NCBI RefSeq assembly: GCF_900215245.1
Contig: NZ_LT907842.1
Coordinates: forward strand, 1,860,001 to 1,924,000
Length of the DNA stretch: 64,000 nucleotides
From: Pseudomonas fluorescens
Lineage (GTDB): Bacteria; Pseudomonadota; Gammaproteobacteria; Pseudomonadales; Pseudomonadaceae
Direction: 5' to 3'
Shown here: positions 56,158 to 64,000 of the stretch, in pieces
Layout: every line of letters begins with the position of its first letter
How positions within the stretch are numbered: the stretch's first letter is position 1
Notes under the pieces: generated by a model
The model's input: the letters and a program-made list of their open reading frames with translations, nothing else
Databases searched by the model: none
Told to the model about the DNA's origin: nothing
Translations under genes and position numbers: made by a program

Positions 56158-58998
56158 ATGACCCGCACCCATGAGATCCGCCCCGACCTGGACGAAGGCA
56201 TCGACCGCAAGGTGCTGGCTCAATTGCGCGCACGCTTCATGGCCCTCAATGAAGGCCGCATGGCCCGGGCCGTCGAGGGGCTGACACCACGCCAACAAAG
56301 CGTGCTGACCCTGCTGCCGCTGTTTTTTCACGTCAATCATCCGCTGCTGCCCGGTTATGTGTCGGGCAGCACGCCGGCCGGGCTGTCGAACTTCGAACCT
56401 GACGCCCAAGCCCTCACTGAAGCCCAACGCCTGACCCGCTCGTTCTCCTACAAGGCACGCCATGGCAACCCGCCGCAGCCGATCCACGGGCTGTTTTTGA
56501 TGGGCAGCCTCGGCACCCTGGCTCAGGCAGACCAAAGCGATATGGACGTGTGGGTATGCCACGCGCCCGACCTGGGCGAAAACGAGCTGGCTGAGCTGCG
56601 CAAAAAGTGTCAGTTGCTGGAAGCCTGGGCCCTGACCATGGGCGCCGAGGCGCATTTTTTTCTGATCGAGCCGACACGCTTTGTGCTGGGTGAACGCGAC
56701 ACACAATTGAGCTCCGACGACTGCGGCACCACGCAGCATTACCTGCTGCTGGACGAGTTCTACCGCACCGCAATCTGGCTCGCCGGGCGCACGCCGATCT
56801 GGTGGCTGGTGCCGGTCTACGAAGAAAGTCGCTACGCCGAGTTCACCCACGCACTGATTTCCAAGCGCTTTATCCGCGCCGATGAAACCCTCGACCTTGG
56901 TCACCTGGCCCACATCCCCCCCGGCGAATTCATTGGCGCCGGGCTGTGGCAACTGTTCAAAGGCATCGAGTCGCCCTACAAGTCGGTGCTCAAGCTGCTG
57001 CTGACCGAGGTTTACGCCAGCGAACACCCGCACGTGCATTGCCTGAGCCTGCGCTTCAAACGCGCGGTGTTCGCCAATCAGATGGATCTGGATGAGTTGG
57101 ACCCGTACATCGTGGTCTACCGCCGCATCGAGGAACACCTTAAGGCGCGTAACGAGCCCGAACGCCTGGAACTGGTACGGCGCGCGCTGTACCTGAAGGT
57201 CAACCTCAAGCTCAGCGCCGGCCAACGCAGCACCAGTTGGCAGCGCTTGTTACTGGAACGCCTGGCCCATGAATGGGGCTGGGACCAGCGCCAACTGGCC
57301 CTGCTGGACAGTCGCAGCCAGTGGAAAGTGCGCCAGGTCGCCTCCGAACGCCGCGCGCTGGTCAATGAGCTCAATTACAGCTACCGCTTTCTCACCCAGT
57401 TCGCTCGCACCGAGCAGACTGTCAGCCTGATTAACAAGCGCGACCTCAATGTGCTGGGCCGGCGCTTGTATGCGGCGTTTGAGCGCAAGGCCGGCAAGGT
57501 CGAGTTCATCAACCCCGGCATCGCCCCGGACTTGGCCGAAGACACCCTGACCCTGGTGCAATCGCCCAACCGCAAGGAGCCCGGCCAGCACCACTGGGGC
57601 CTGTACAACGGCAACCTGACGGCACTGGAATGGGAGCACTTTGCGCCGATCAAACGCAGCCGCGACCTGCTGGAAATGCTCACCTGGTGCCACCGCAACG
57701 GCGTGATCGACAGCAGCACGCGCCTGGCACTGCACCCGGGCGTCAGTGACATGACCGAATTCGAGCTGTTCAACCTGTTGGGCAGCCTGCAACAGACCAT
57801 CGCCCTGCCGTTGACCAGCGTCGATGAAGATCGCCTGTTGCGCCCGGCCGTGCCGGAAGACGTGTTGTTGCTGATCAACGTCGGCGTTGACCCGCTCAAG
57901 CATCACCGCGACCTGAATATCGTGATGACCACCGAGCGTACCGACTCCTTGAGCTACGCCGGCGTGCGCGACAATTTGGTGCTGACCCTGGACCAAGTGA
58001 CGCTCAACAGCTGGAACGAGGTGATGGTCAGCCGCTACGACGGCCCCCACGCATTGCTCGACTGCCTGCGTGACTACCTCAACCAACTGCCGCCGGACCA
58101 TTTGCCACGGCTGCGGGTGCGCTGCTTCTGTCACAACCGTGCGCAGTTCATTGCCCAGCGCGTGGAAGAAATCTTCGACACGGCGCAGAGCCTGCTGCTG
58201 GGTCAGTCCAATCACCGCTACCTCCTGCAAGTGCAGCAGCACTATCACGTGATGGAGCTGAGCCCAGGCCAGGCCACCCATGTGTCGCTGCCGACCCAGG
58301 ACGCGCTGATCGCGTACCTCAGCGAAGAACTGGCCAGCTACAGCCCGCTGCACCTGGACGCCATGGCCCTGGAAGACCACGACCTGGCGCTGCTGTTACC
58401 CATGGGCCTGGCCGATTGTGTGCAGGTGTTCTACCGCGTCAATGAAGGCTTCGCCGAGCTGTATGTGCTGGATGAGTTCAATGCGCTGTGGCAGCAGCGC
58501 CAGCCGTTTCATGACGAACAAAGCCTGTTGGCGCCGTTGCAGCGTTTTCTGCAATCGATCATCTACCGCCGTGAAGCGCTATCACCGCTGGATACGCCAC
58601 AGACGCTGGGTGAAGTGCAAACTTTGTATTACCAACTGTTGCCGTCCGGCAGCCATCGCGCCCGCAGCATCGAGCCGCGGCCCGCCCCTCAAAACCCGGT
58701 CAATAAACCGTTTTATGACGTGCAGGCGATTATCGGCAAAGCGGCGCACGGCCAGGTAGGTATCACCCTGTACTGCAATCAGCGGGAGTTTTGCGAACTG
58801 GAGTTTGGCGACCAGTTGTTTGCAGTGGTCGCCCAGGAAATCGTCGGGCAGCGTCGGGAGACCGAGCGCTACCGCTGCTACATCACCGACCTGGACCTGT
58901 CGGGCCTGCTCGGTGATGTGCAGAGCCCGAGCAACTTGTATCTGCGCTACAAGGCCGAGCTGGAGCTGTCGCTCAATAAAGCGTTGAACCAGGTTTAG
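56158..58998 (+). CDS. cyaA: Adenylate cyclase, class I
   Basis: The 946-residue protein has the class I catalytic domain in its N-terminal half (LFLMGSLGTLAQADQSDMDVWVCH with the Asp pair of the nucleotidyltransferase fold) and a large C-terminal regulatory region. It makes cAMP in the cytoplasm, in P. aeruginosa mainly for basal signalling together with CyaB. It overlaps the convergent rnk gene by four bases. The start is the only plausible ATG near a TACAT(G) context, with no strong ribosome site, so a small shift is possible. Confidence 0.93.
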   Translation: MTRTHEIRPDLDEGIDRKVLAQLRARFMALNEGRMARAVEGLTPRQQSVLTLLPLFFHVNHPLLPGYVSGSTPAGLSNFEPDAQALTEAQRLTRSFSYKARHGNPPQPIHGLFLMGSLGTLAQADQSDMDVWVCHAPDLGENELAELRKKCQLLEAWALTMGAEAHFFLIEPTRFVLGERDTQLSSDDCGTTQHYLLLDEFYRTAIWLAGRTPIWWLVPVYEESRYAEFTHALISKRFIRADETLDLGHLAHIPPGEFIGAGLWQLFKGIESPYKSVLKLLLTEVYASEHPHVHCLSLRFKRAVFANQMDLDELDPYIVVYRRIEEHLKARNEPERLELVRRALYLKVNLKLSAGQRSTSWQRLLLERLAHEWGWDQRQLALLDSRSQWKVRQVASERRALVNELNYSYRFLTQFARTEQTVSLINKRDLNVLGRRLYAAFERKAGKVEFINPGIAPDLAEDTLTLVQSPNRKEPGQHHWGLYNGNLTALEWEHFAPIKRSRDLLEMLTWCHRNGVIDSSTRLALHPGVSDMTEFELFNLLGSLQQTIALPLTSVDEDRLLRPAVPEDVLLLINVGVDPLKHHRDLNIVMTTERTDSLSYAGVRDNLVLTLDQVTLNSWNEVMVSRYDGPHALLDCLRDYLNQLPPDHLPRLRVRCFCHNRAQFIAQRVEEIFDTAQSLLLGQSNHRYLLQVQQHYHVMELSPGQATHVSLPTQDALIAYLSEELASYSPLHLDAMALEDHDLALLLPMGLADCVQVFYRVNEGFAELYVLDEFNALWQQRQPFHDEQSLLAPLQRFLQSIIYRREALSPLDTPQTLGEVQTLYYQLLPSGSHRARSIEPRPAPQNPVNKPFYDVQAIIGKAAHGQVGITLYCNQREFCELEFGDQLFAVVAQEIVGQRRETERYRCYITDLDLSGLLGDVQSPSNLYLRYKAELELSLNKALNQV

Positions 58999-59405
58999 AG
59001 CGGGAAGGCGCCGCCATCTTTGGGCTGGCCTTCGACGCTGAGCAATTCAAGCTTGAGGGTCTTGCCACCGGGAGCTGGCCAGTCGATGTGCTGACCGACC
59101 TGCAAACCCAGCAAGGCGCTGCCGACCGGAGCCAGAATCGAAATCTTGCCTTCATCGGCATTCGCATCCTTGGGATACACCAAGGTCAGGTGACGCTCCT
59201 TGCCGCTGCTTTCTTCACGGCAATGGACACGGGAGTTCATAGTCACGACGTCTCCCGACACTTCATCGTGGCCGACTGTTTCTGCGCGGTCGAGTTCGGC
59301 TTGCAACGCTTCGACGCCGGGAAACTCATCGCCCAGGCGGTCGATCAGTTGCTCAAGACGCTGCACGTCAAGACGGGTGAGGATGATGGAAGGTGCGGTG
59401 GTCAT
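58995..59405 (-). CDS. rnk: Rnk, nucleoside diphosphate kinase regulator
   Basis: The 136-residue protein has an N-terminal helical hairpin (SIILTRLDVQRLEQLIDRL) and a GreA-like C-domain (VTMNSRVHCREESSGKERHLTLVYPKDANADEGKISILAPVGSALLGLQVGQHIDW). Rnk binds RNA polymerase in the secondary-channel manner of Gre factors. It converges on cyaA. Confidence 0.93.
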   Translation of the reverse strand: MTTAPSIILTRLDVQRLEQLIDRLGDEFPGVEALQAELDRAETVGHDEVSGDVVTMNSRVHCREESSGKERHLTLVYPKDANADEGKISILAPVGSALLGLQVGQHIDWPAPGGKTLKLELLSVEGQPKDGGAFPL

Positions 59406-59441
59406 GATTCAGGCAGACTCCTTTTTTCTGCACAAAAAAGC

Positions 59442-59470
59442 AAAACCCCGCCAGGAAAAGGCGGGGTTCT
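59442..59470 (-). terminator. Rho-independent terminator of the cyaY-DUF1289 unit
   Basis: An AACCCCGCC/GGCGGGGTT stem with a short loop is followed on the - strand by a T-rich run. It lies after the DUF1289 stop and before the rnk start, so rnk needs its own promoter in the 36 bases between, or is read through. Confidence 0.75.
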
Positions 59471-59536
59471 CACGGACCTCGATGATTTGAGGTGTACCCG
59501 GACACTACCACAGCGTCACAAATAAACAAGGCGGCC

Positions 59537-59761
59537 TCAAGCGCGCGCCCTGCGCTGCTCGGCCTCGGCACAGATCAGGCGGCGCCGGGCGTCGTCGGCA
59601 GAGCGCCATTCACGGATGTCTTCCACATGGCGGAAGCAGCCGAGGCAGACTTTTTGCTCGTCCAGACGACACAAACTGATACAAGGTGACGGCACCGCCG
59701 GGCTGACATTGCTGAACAACGGCTTTGGCGGGCGTACAGGTGCAGGCTGGGTCACAATCAA
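59537..59761 (-). CDS. DUF1289 small cysteine-rich protein
   Basis: The 74-residue protein has the DUF1289 pattern CISLCRLDEQ...CLGCFR and REWRSADDARRRLI, with four Cys likely to bind a metal. It starts at the end of cyaY (4-bp overlap). A link with iron-sulfur assembly through CyaY is plausible. Confidence 0.88.
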   Translation of the reverse strand: MIVTQPAPVRPPKPLFSNVSPAVPSPCISLCRLDEQKVCLGCFRHVEDIREWRSADDARRRLICAEAEQRRARA

Positions 59762-60105
59762 TTCTCGTCGGGGTTCAGCTCATCGAAGCTCAGCTCGACG
59801 CCGGCCTGCTCCTGCGTGAGGCGCGCGAGCATTTCGCTGAGCAGCTCATCACTGGTATCGCACTGCCAGTTGTTGTCTTCTTCGTTGAAGTCGAAGTGAA
59901 AACCACCCGAACGGGCTGCCAGCCACAACTGACGCAGCGGTTCCTGGCGACTGAAGATCAGTTGAGTGCCGTTCTCAAACTTGACGGTCAGCACGCCGGC
60001 CGAGTTTTCCAGGTCCACATCCAGGCCGCTGTCGTCGAAAATATCTTCCAGCGTCTGCTGGGTCGAATCCACCAGGTCGTGAAAACGGGCTTCGGTCAAA
60101 CTCAT
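59758..60105 (-). CDS. cyaY: CyaY (bacterial frataxin)
   Basis: The 115-residue protein has the frataxin fold with the acidic helix-1 patch (DSTQQTLEDIFDDSGLDVDLE) and the beta sheet ending in GGFHFDFNEEDNNWQC. It binds iron and regulates iron-sulfur cluster synthesis with IscS. It is read divergently from lptM/lppL, as in many gammaproteobacteria. Confidence 0.95.
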   Translation of the reverse strand: MSLTEARFHDLVDSTQQTLEDIFDDSGLDVDLENSAGVLTVKFENGTQLIFSRQEPLRQLWLAARSGGFHFDFNEEDNNWQCDTSDELLSEMLARLTQEQAGVELSFDELNPDEN

Positions 60106-60303
60106 TGTGGCAACCTCAAAAGTGTCTGGTTTTGCTCAAGCGCCGCACGATACGGGCGAGCCCCGCTGATTGCAAAGGATACCGAGTTCATTACCGATGA
60201 CAGTATGAAATATCCTCGACCAGCGTAGCCTGCTTCCCAACTATCTCGGCAAACCCCCGCCGGACGGGTATTCCGGCGCATAGGCAAGCTGGCGGGTGGT
60301 CGG

Positions 60304-60309
60304 TATACT
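60304..60309 (+). promoter_or_regulatory. Candidate -10 box of the lptM-lysA-dapF operon
   Basis: TATACT lies 35 bases before the lptM start. A clear -35 is not seen; TAGGCA at 60281 is weak. Confidence 0.4.
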
Positions 60310-60343
60310 CGGGCGCAATTAATGCATATTCAAGGATTTCGCC

Positions 60344-60505
60344 ATGAAGCGCCTGATCTCTTCCCTTGCTGCGCTCGTCGCGGTCGCTTGCCTCGTTAGT
60401 GCCTGTGGTCAAAAAGGTCCGCTGTACCTGCCCGATGACAGCAAAGACCCCAATGACCAAGCGCAAACGTCGCAATCCAAAGCGCACAAGCACGACATCT
60501 ATTAA
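60344..60505 (+). CDS. lptM: LptM/LppL (YifL-like) small lipoprotein
   Basis: The 53-residue protein has a signal peptide ending in lipobox LVSAC (Cys20) and then [12 protein letters not shown], the invariant motif of the YifL/LptM family. In E. coli LptM helps the LptD-LptE lipopolysaccharide translocon to mature and to form its disulfides. In Pseudomonas the gene is called lppL and lies just before lysA, as here, with nine bases between stop and ATG. It was too short for a simple long-ORF scan and is easy to miss. Confidence 0.92.
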   Translation: MKRLISSLAALVAVACLVSACGQKGPLYLPDDSKDPNDQAQTSQSKAHKHDIY

Positions 60506-60514
60506 GGGAAACTC

Positions 60515-61762
60515 ATGGACGCTTTTAACTACCGGGACGGCGAGCTGTTCGCGGAAGGCGTGGCGCTGTCCGCGATTGCCGAGCGCTTTGGCACCCCGAC
60601 CTATGTGTATTCCCGTGCGCACATCGAAGCCCAGTACCGTTCTTTCACCGACGCTCTTAACGGCGTTCCACACATGGTGTGCTACGCGGTCAAGGCCAAC
60701 TCCAACCTGGGCGTATTGAATGTCCTGGCGCGCTTGGGCGCTGGTTTCGACATCGTCTCCCGTGGCGAGCTGGAACGTGTGCTGGCTGCCGGCGGCAAGC
60801 CTGAAAAAATCGTGTTCTCCGGCGTCGGCAAGAGCCGCGAAGACATGCGCCGCGCCCTTGAAGTCGGCGTGCATTGCTTCAACGTTGAGTCCACCGACGA
60901 GTTGGAGCGCCTGCAGGTCGTCGCGGCCGAGATGGGCGTTCGCGCGCCGATCTCCCTGCGCGTCAACCCGGACGTCGATGCCGGCACCCACCCGTACATT
61001 TCCACCGGTCTCAAAGAGAACAAGTTCGGCATCGCCATTGCCGACGCCGAGGACGTGTACATCCGTGCCGCGCAATTGCCGAACCTGGAAGTGCTGGGCG
61101 TCGACTGCCATATCGGCTCGCAGCTGACCACCCTGCCTCCGTTCCTGGACGCCCTCGACCGCCTGCTGGCGCTGAGCGAGCGCCTTGGCGAGTGCGGCAT
61201 CTACCTGCAACACATCGACCTCGGTGGTGGTGTGGGCGTGCGTTATCGCGATGAAGAGCCGCCGCTGATTGCCGACTACATCCAGGCCGTGCGCGAGCGC
61301 ACCGAAGGCCGCGGCCTGACCCTGATGTTCGAGCCGGGCCGTCATATCGTCGCCAATGCCAGCGTCCTGCTGACCCAGGTCGAATACCTCAAGCACACCG
61401 AGTACAAGGATTTCGCCATCGTCGATGCGGCGATGAACGACCTTATTCGCCCGGCGCTCTATCAGGCCTGGATGGATGTGACTGCGGTCAAGCCACGTAC
61501 TGGCGAAGGTCGCAACTACGACATCGTCGGCCCGATCTGCGAGACCGGCGACTTCCTGGCCAAGGATCGTCAACTGGCCCTGGAAGAAGGCGACCTGCTG
61601 GCTGTGCATTCGGCCGGTGCCTACGGGTTTGTCATGAGTTCCAACTACAACACTCGCGGGCGTGCCGCCGAGGTGCTGGTGGACGGTGATCAAGCGTTTG
61701 AAGTGCGTCGCCGCGAGACGGTAGCCGAGTTGTATGCTGGCGAAAGCCTGCTGCCGGAGTAA
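60515..61762 (+). CDS. lysA: Diaminopimelate decarboxylase
   Basis: The 415-residue PLP enzyme has the Lys60 Schiff-base residue (CYAVKANSN), the phosphate-binding Gly-rich loop [12 protein letters not shown] and the catalytic [13 protein letters not shown] region. It makes L-lysine from meso-diaminopimelate. It is followed within three bases by dapF, which makes the meso-diaminopimelate substrate. Confidence 0.97.
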   Translation: MDAFNYRDGELFAEGVALSAIAERFGTPTYVYSRAHIEAQYRSFTDALNGVPHMVCYAVKANSNLGVLNVLARLGAGFDIVSRGELERVLAAGGKPEKIVFSGVGKSREDMRRALEVGVHCFNVESTDELERLQVVAAEMGVRAPISLRVNPDVDAGTHPYISTGLKENKFGIAIADAEDVYIRAAQLPNLEVLGVDCHIGSQLTTLPPFLDALDRLLALSERLGECGIYLQHIDLGGGVGVRYRDEEPPLIADYIQAVRERTEGRGLTLMFEPGRHIVANASVLLTQVEYLKHTEYKDFAIVDAAMNDLIRPALYQAWMDVTAVKPRTGEGRNYDIVGPICETGDFLAKDRQLALEEGDLLAVHSAGAYGFVMSSNYNTRGRAAEVLVDGDQAFEVRRRETVAELYAGESLLPE

Positions 61763-61765
61763 GCC

Positions 61766-62596
61766 ATGCTGCTGCGTTTTACCAAGATGCACGGGCTGGG
61801 CAATGATTTCATGGTTCTCGACCTGGTCAGCCAGCACGCGCACATCCTGCCCAAGCACGCTAAACAATGGGGCGACCGTCACACCGGCATCGGCTTCGAC
61901 CAATTGCTGATCGTTGAGGCGCCGAGCAACCCGGAAGTGGATTTCCGTTACCGGATCTTCAACTCCGACGGTTCCGAAGTGGAACAGTGCGGCAACGGCG
62001 CGCGCTGCTTCGCGCGCTTTGTGCTGGACAAACGCCTGACCGCCAAGCGGCAGATTCGCGTCGAGACCAAGAGCGGTGTGATCGAGCTGGATATTCGCAG
62101 CGACGGCCAAATCAGCGTCAACATGGGCGAACCACGCCTGGTGCCGGCGGATATTCCGTTCCTGGCCACCGAGCAGGCCACCCGTTATGCAGTGGATGTC
62201 GATGGCAAGATTGTCGACCTGGCAGCCGTGTCCATGGGCAACCCCCACGCCGTCCTGCGGGTCAACGACATCAATAACGCCCCCGTGCATGAGCTGGGGC
62301 CAAAGATCGAACATCACCCGCGCTTTCCGGCACGGGTCAATGTGGGCTTTCTGCAGGTGATCGACCGTTCCCGCGCGCAACTGCGTGTATGGGAACGCGG
62401 CGCCGGTGAAACCCAAGCGTGCGGCACCGGTGCTTGCGCCGCCGCCGTCGCCGCGATCAGCCAGGGGTGGATGGATTCGCCGCTGCTGATCGACCTGCCC
62501 GGCGGACGCTTGTCCATCGAATGGGCAGGCCCTGGCCACCCGGTGATGATGACCGGGCCGGCCTCGCGCGTATACGAAGGACAGGTCCGTCTATGA
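61766..62596 (+). CDS. dapF: Diaminopimelate epimerase
   Basis: The 276-residue enzyme has the two catalytic cysteines, Cys75 ([13 protein letters not shown]) and Cys219 ([11 protein letters not shown]). It interconverts LL- and meso-diaminopimelate, the latter used for peptidoglycan and lysine. It is the third gene of the lptM-lysA-dapF operon. Confidence 0.97.
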   Translation: MLLRFTKMHGLGNDFMVLDLVSQHAHILPKHAKQWGDRHTGIGFDQLLIVEAPSNPEVDFRYRIFNSDGSEVEQCGNGARCFARFVLDKRLTAKRQIRVETKSGVIELDIRSDGQISVNMGEPRLVPADIPFLATEQATRYAVDVDGKIVDLAAVSMGNPHAVLRVNDINNAPVHELGPKIEHHPRFPARVNVGFLQVIDRSRAQLRVWERGAGETQACGTGACAAAVAAISQGWMDSPLLIDLPGGRLSIEWAGPGHPVMMTGPASRVYEGQVRL

Positions 62597-62609
62597 GTGA
62601 GCCAAGCTA

Positions 62610-63326
62610 ATGACCGATAAGCCTCAAGTACCCGCCGAAACGTCCCCGAGCGAAAGTCTGGAGGCCGCTGCTGTCGCGGCGTACCTTGAGGCTAACCCGG
62701 ACTTCTTCGTCGAACACGAAGAACTGCTGCCCGCCCTGCGCATCCCCCACCAGCGCGGCGACACCGTCTCGCTGGTGGAGCGCCAGATGAAGATCCTGCG
62801 CGAGCGCAACATCGAAATGCGCCACAAGCTCTCGCACCTGATGGACGTGGCCCGCGACAACGACCGTCTTTTCGACAAGACCCGTCGCCTGATTCTTACC
62901 CTGATGGATGCCACCAGCCTCGAAGAAACGGTCATTGCCGTGGAAGACAGCCTGCGCCAGGACTTCCAGGTGCCGTTTGTGAGCCTGATTCTGTTCAGCG
63001 ACAACCCGATGCCGGTGGGTCGCTGGGTCAGCGGCGGCGAAGCACAGACGGCAATCGGCGGCCTGCTCTCCGAAGGCAAGACCATCAGCGGCACCCTGCG
63101 CGAGCATGAGCTGGACTTTTTGTTTGGCGCTGAACAGCGCAAGCAGATCGGCTCGACCGCTGTGGTTGCCCTCAGCCATCAAGGCCTGCATGGCGTATTG
63201 GCCATCGCCAGTCGTGACCCTCATCACTACAAAAGCTCGGTGGGCACGCTGTTTTTGACCTATATCGCTGAAGTGCTGGGCCGGGTCCTGCCGCGCTTTA
63301 CCACTGCCTTGCGCGCGGTGCGCTAG
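62610..63326 (+). CDS. DUF484-family (GAF-like) protein
   Basis: The 238-residue protein has a short helical N-terminus ([22 protein letters not shown]), a coiled segment ([21 protein letters not shown]), and a GAF-like domain from about residue 90 ([19 protein letters not shown]... to [23 protein letters not shown]). DUF484 proteins sit between dapF and xerC in many gammaproteobacteria. Function unknown; it may sense a small ligand. Confidence 0.9.
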   Translation: MTDKPQVPAETSPSESLEAAAVAAYLEANPDFFVEHEELLPALRIPHQRGDTVSLVERQMKILRERNIEMRHKLSHLMDVARDNDRLFDKTRRLILTLMDATSLEETVIAVEDSLRQDFQVPFVSLILFSDNPMPVGRWVSGGEAQTAIGGLLSEGKTISGTLREHELDFLFGAEQRKQIGSTAVVALSHQGLHGVLAIASRDPHHYKSSVGTLFLTYIAEVLGRVLPRFTTALRAVR

Positions 63327-63328
63327 CC

Positions 63329-64000
63329 ATGGACAGGCAACTGGACGCTTACTGCGCTCACCTGCGCAACGAGCGCCAGGTGTCGCCCCATACCCTGGAA
63401 GCCTATCGACGGGACTTGAACAAGGTCCTGGCGTACTGCGAAAAGCAACAGATCGCCAGCTGGAAGGCCCTGGATATCCAGAGCCTGCGCAGCCTGATTG
63501 CGCGCCTGCACCAGCAAGGCCAATCCTCGCGCAGCCTGTCCCGTCTGCTGTCGGCGGTGCGCGGCCTCTATCATTACCTCAACCGCGAAGGCCTGTGCGA
63601 CCACGATCCGGCCAATGGCCTGGCCCCGCCCAAGGGCGAGCGACGCCTGCCCAAGACCCTGGACACCGACCGCGCCCTGCAATTGCTCGATGGCGCGGTG
63701 GAGGATGACTTCCTCGCCCACCGCGATCAGGCGATCCTGGAGCTGTTCTATTCCTCTGGCCTGCGCCTGTCGGAGCTGACCGGCCTGAACCTCGATCAGC
63801 TGGACCTGGCGGACGGCCTGGTGCAGGTGCTCGGCAAGGGCAGCAAAACCCGCGTACTGCCGGTGGGCAGGAAGGCCCGTGAAGCCTTGCAATTGTGGCT
63901 ACCGCTGCGCCTTTTGACCAACCCGGCGGACGATGCGGTGTTTGTCAGCCAACAAGGCCGCCGCCTGGGGCCACGCGCGATTCAATTGCGGGTCAAGGCC
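63329..64000 (+). CDS. xerC: Tyrosine recombinase XerC (5' part)
   Basis: The gene starts at 63329 three bases after the DUF484 stop and runs off the window end, leaving 224 codons of about 300. The N-terminal core-binding domain is complete ([26 protein letters not shown]). The catalytic domain begins near residue 115 with the first Arg in [18 protein letters not shown]; the His/Arg/Tyr residues lie beyond the window. XerC with XerD resolves chromosome dimers at dif. It follows dapF as in PAO1 (sss). Confidence 0.95.
   Translation, partial: MDRQLDAYCAHLRNERQVSPHTLEAYRRDLNKVLAYCEKQQIASWKALDIQSLRSLIARLHQQGQSSRSLSRLLSAVRGLYHYLNREGLCDHDPANGLAPPKGERRLPKTLDTDRALQLLDGAVEDDFLAHRDQAILELFYSSGLRLSELTGLNLDQLDLADGLVQVLGKGSKTRVLPVGRKAREALQLWLPLRLLTNPADDAVFVSQQGRRLGPRAIQLRVKA

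Noticed and set aside
60191..62539. 782-codon open frame on the minus strand opposite lysA/dapF
   Set aside because: It is the third-position shadow of the high-GC lysA, dapF coding frames. Residue content (His/Gln/Val rich) has no family pattern.

Overview
The window is a gene-dense (almost no gaps over 300 bp), GC-rich chromosomal segment from a fluorescent-type Pseudomonas, most likely the P. fluorescens group. This rests on three things: gene order that matches, from memory, the PAO1 PA5230-PA5280 region; Pseudomonas-specific genes (algP, algQ, algR, hemX/hemY, TIGR02444, TIGR02647); and REPIN-type palindromes with the GTGGGAG...GGCTTGC core typical of P. fluorescens genomes. No rRNA, tRNA, CRISPR array, insertion sequence or prophage was seen. 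Species assignment is inference.

Layout. 1-4180: end of an HlyD-type adaptor plus a double-ATPase ABC exporter and a second permease. 4325-7490: FliL-like periplasmic protein, quinone oxidoreductase and glpT with candidate operators. 7487-12348: chaC, a large TonB-dependent receptor, a small predicted outer-membrane barrel and a ferredoxin-type flavin reductase coupled to ubiD (12348-13814). 13874-15877: OafA-type acyltransferase with an SGNH domain. 16032-17855: rho and trxA. 17975-26271: an accessory block between trxA and ppx, made of a FadR-type regulator with a divergent amino-acid ABC importer (18926-21768) and a chaperone-usher operon with DUF1120-like subunits (21740-26271). 26751-31636: ppx, ppk and hemB. 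31845-36828: dedA, sterol-desaturase-like protein, elbB, yaiI and an FTR1 iron permease fused to a cytochrome c domain. 37086-40244: a four-gene cassette of envelope proteins (COG3014-like lipoprotein, YcfL-like, LpoB-like, CsgG/LpoB-like). 40323-45189: LysE exporter, MscS channel, ABC-F ATPase, TIGR02444 protein and the repeat-rich algP. 45383-54412: FKBP isomerase, algQ, dsbB/dsbH, hemY-hemX-hemD-hemC, algR and argH. 54511-58998: GST, two small proteins and cyaA. 58995-64000: rnk, DUF1289, cyaY, lptM/lppL, lysA, dapF, DUF484 and the start of xerC.

How the genes fit together. Most of the window is core metabolism and regulation: haem (hemB, hemC, hemD, hemX, hemY), ubiquinone (ubiD), polyphosphate (ppk/ppx), lysine/peptidoglycan precursor (lysA, dapF), arginine (argH), cAMP (cyaA), sigma factor and transcription control (algQ, rho, algR). 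Accessory functions sit as insertions in this backbone: the TonB receptor, the amino-acid importer and the fimbrial operon.

No striking new defence or mobile system was found. The best candidates for under-described biology are the four-gene LpoB/CsgG-like envelope cassette (37086-40244), the DUF1120-like fimbrial operon in its accessory block, the absence of the algZ/fimS sensor beside algR, and the small beta-barrel gene at 10841.
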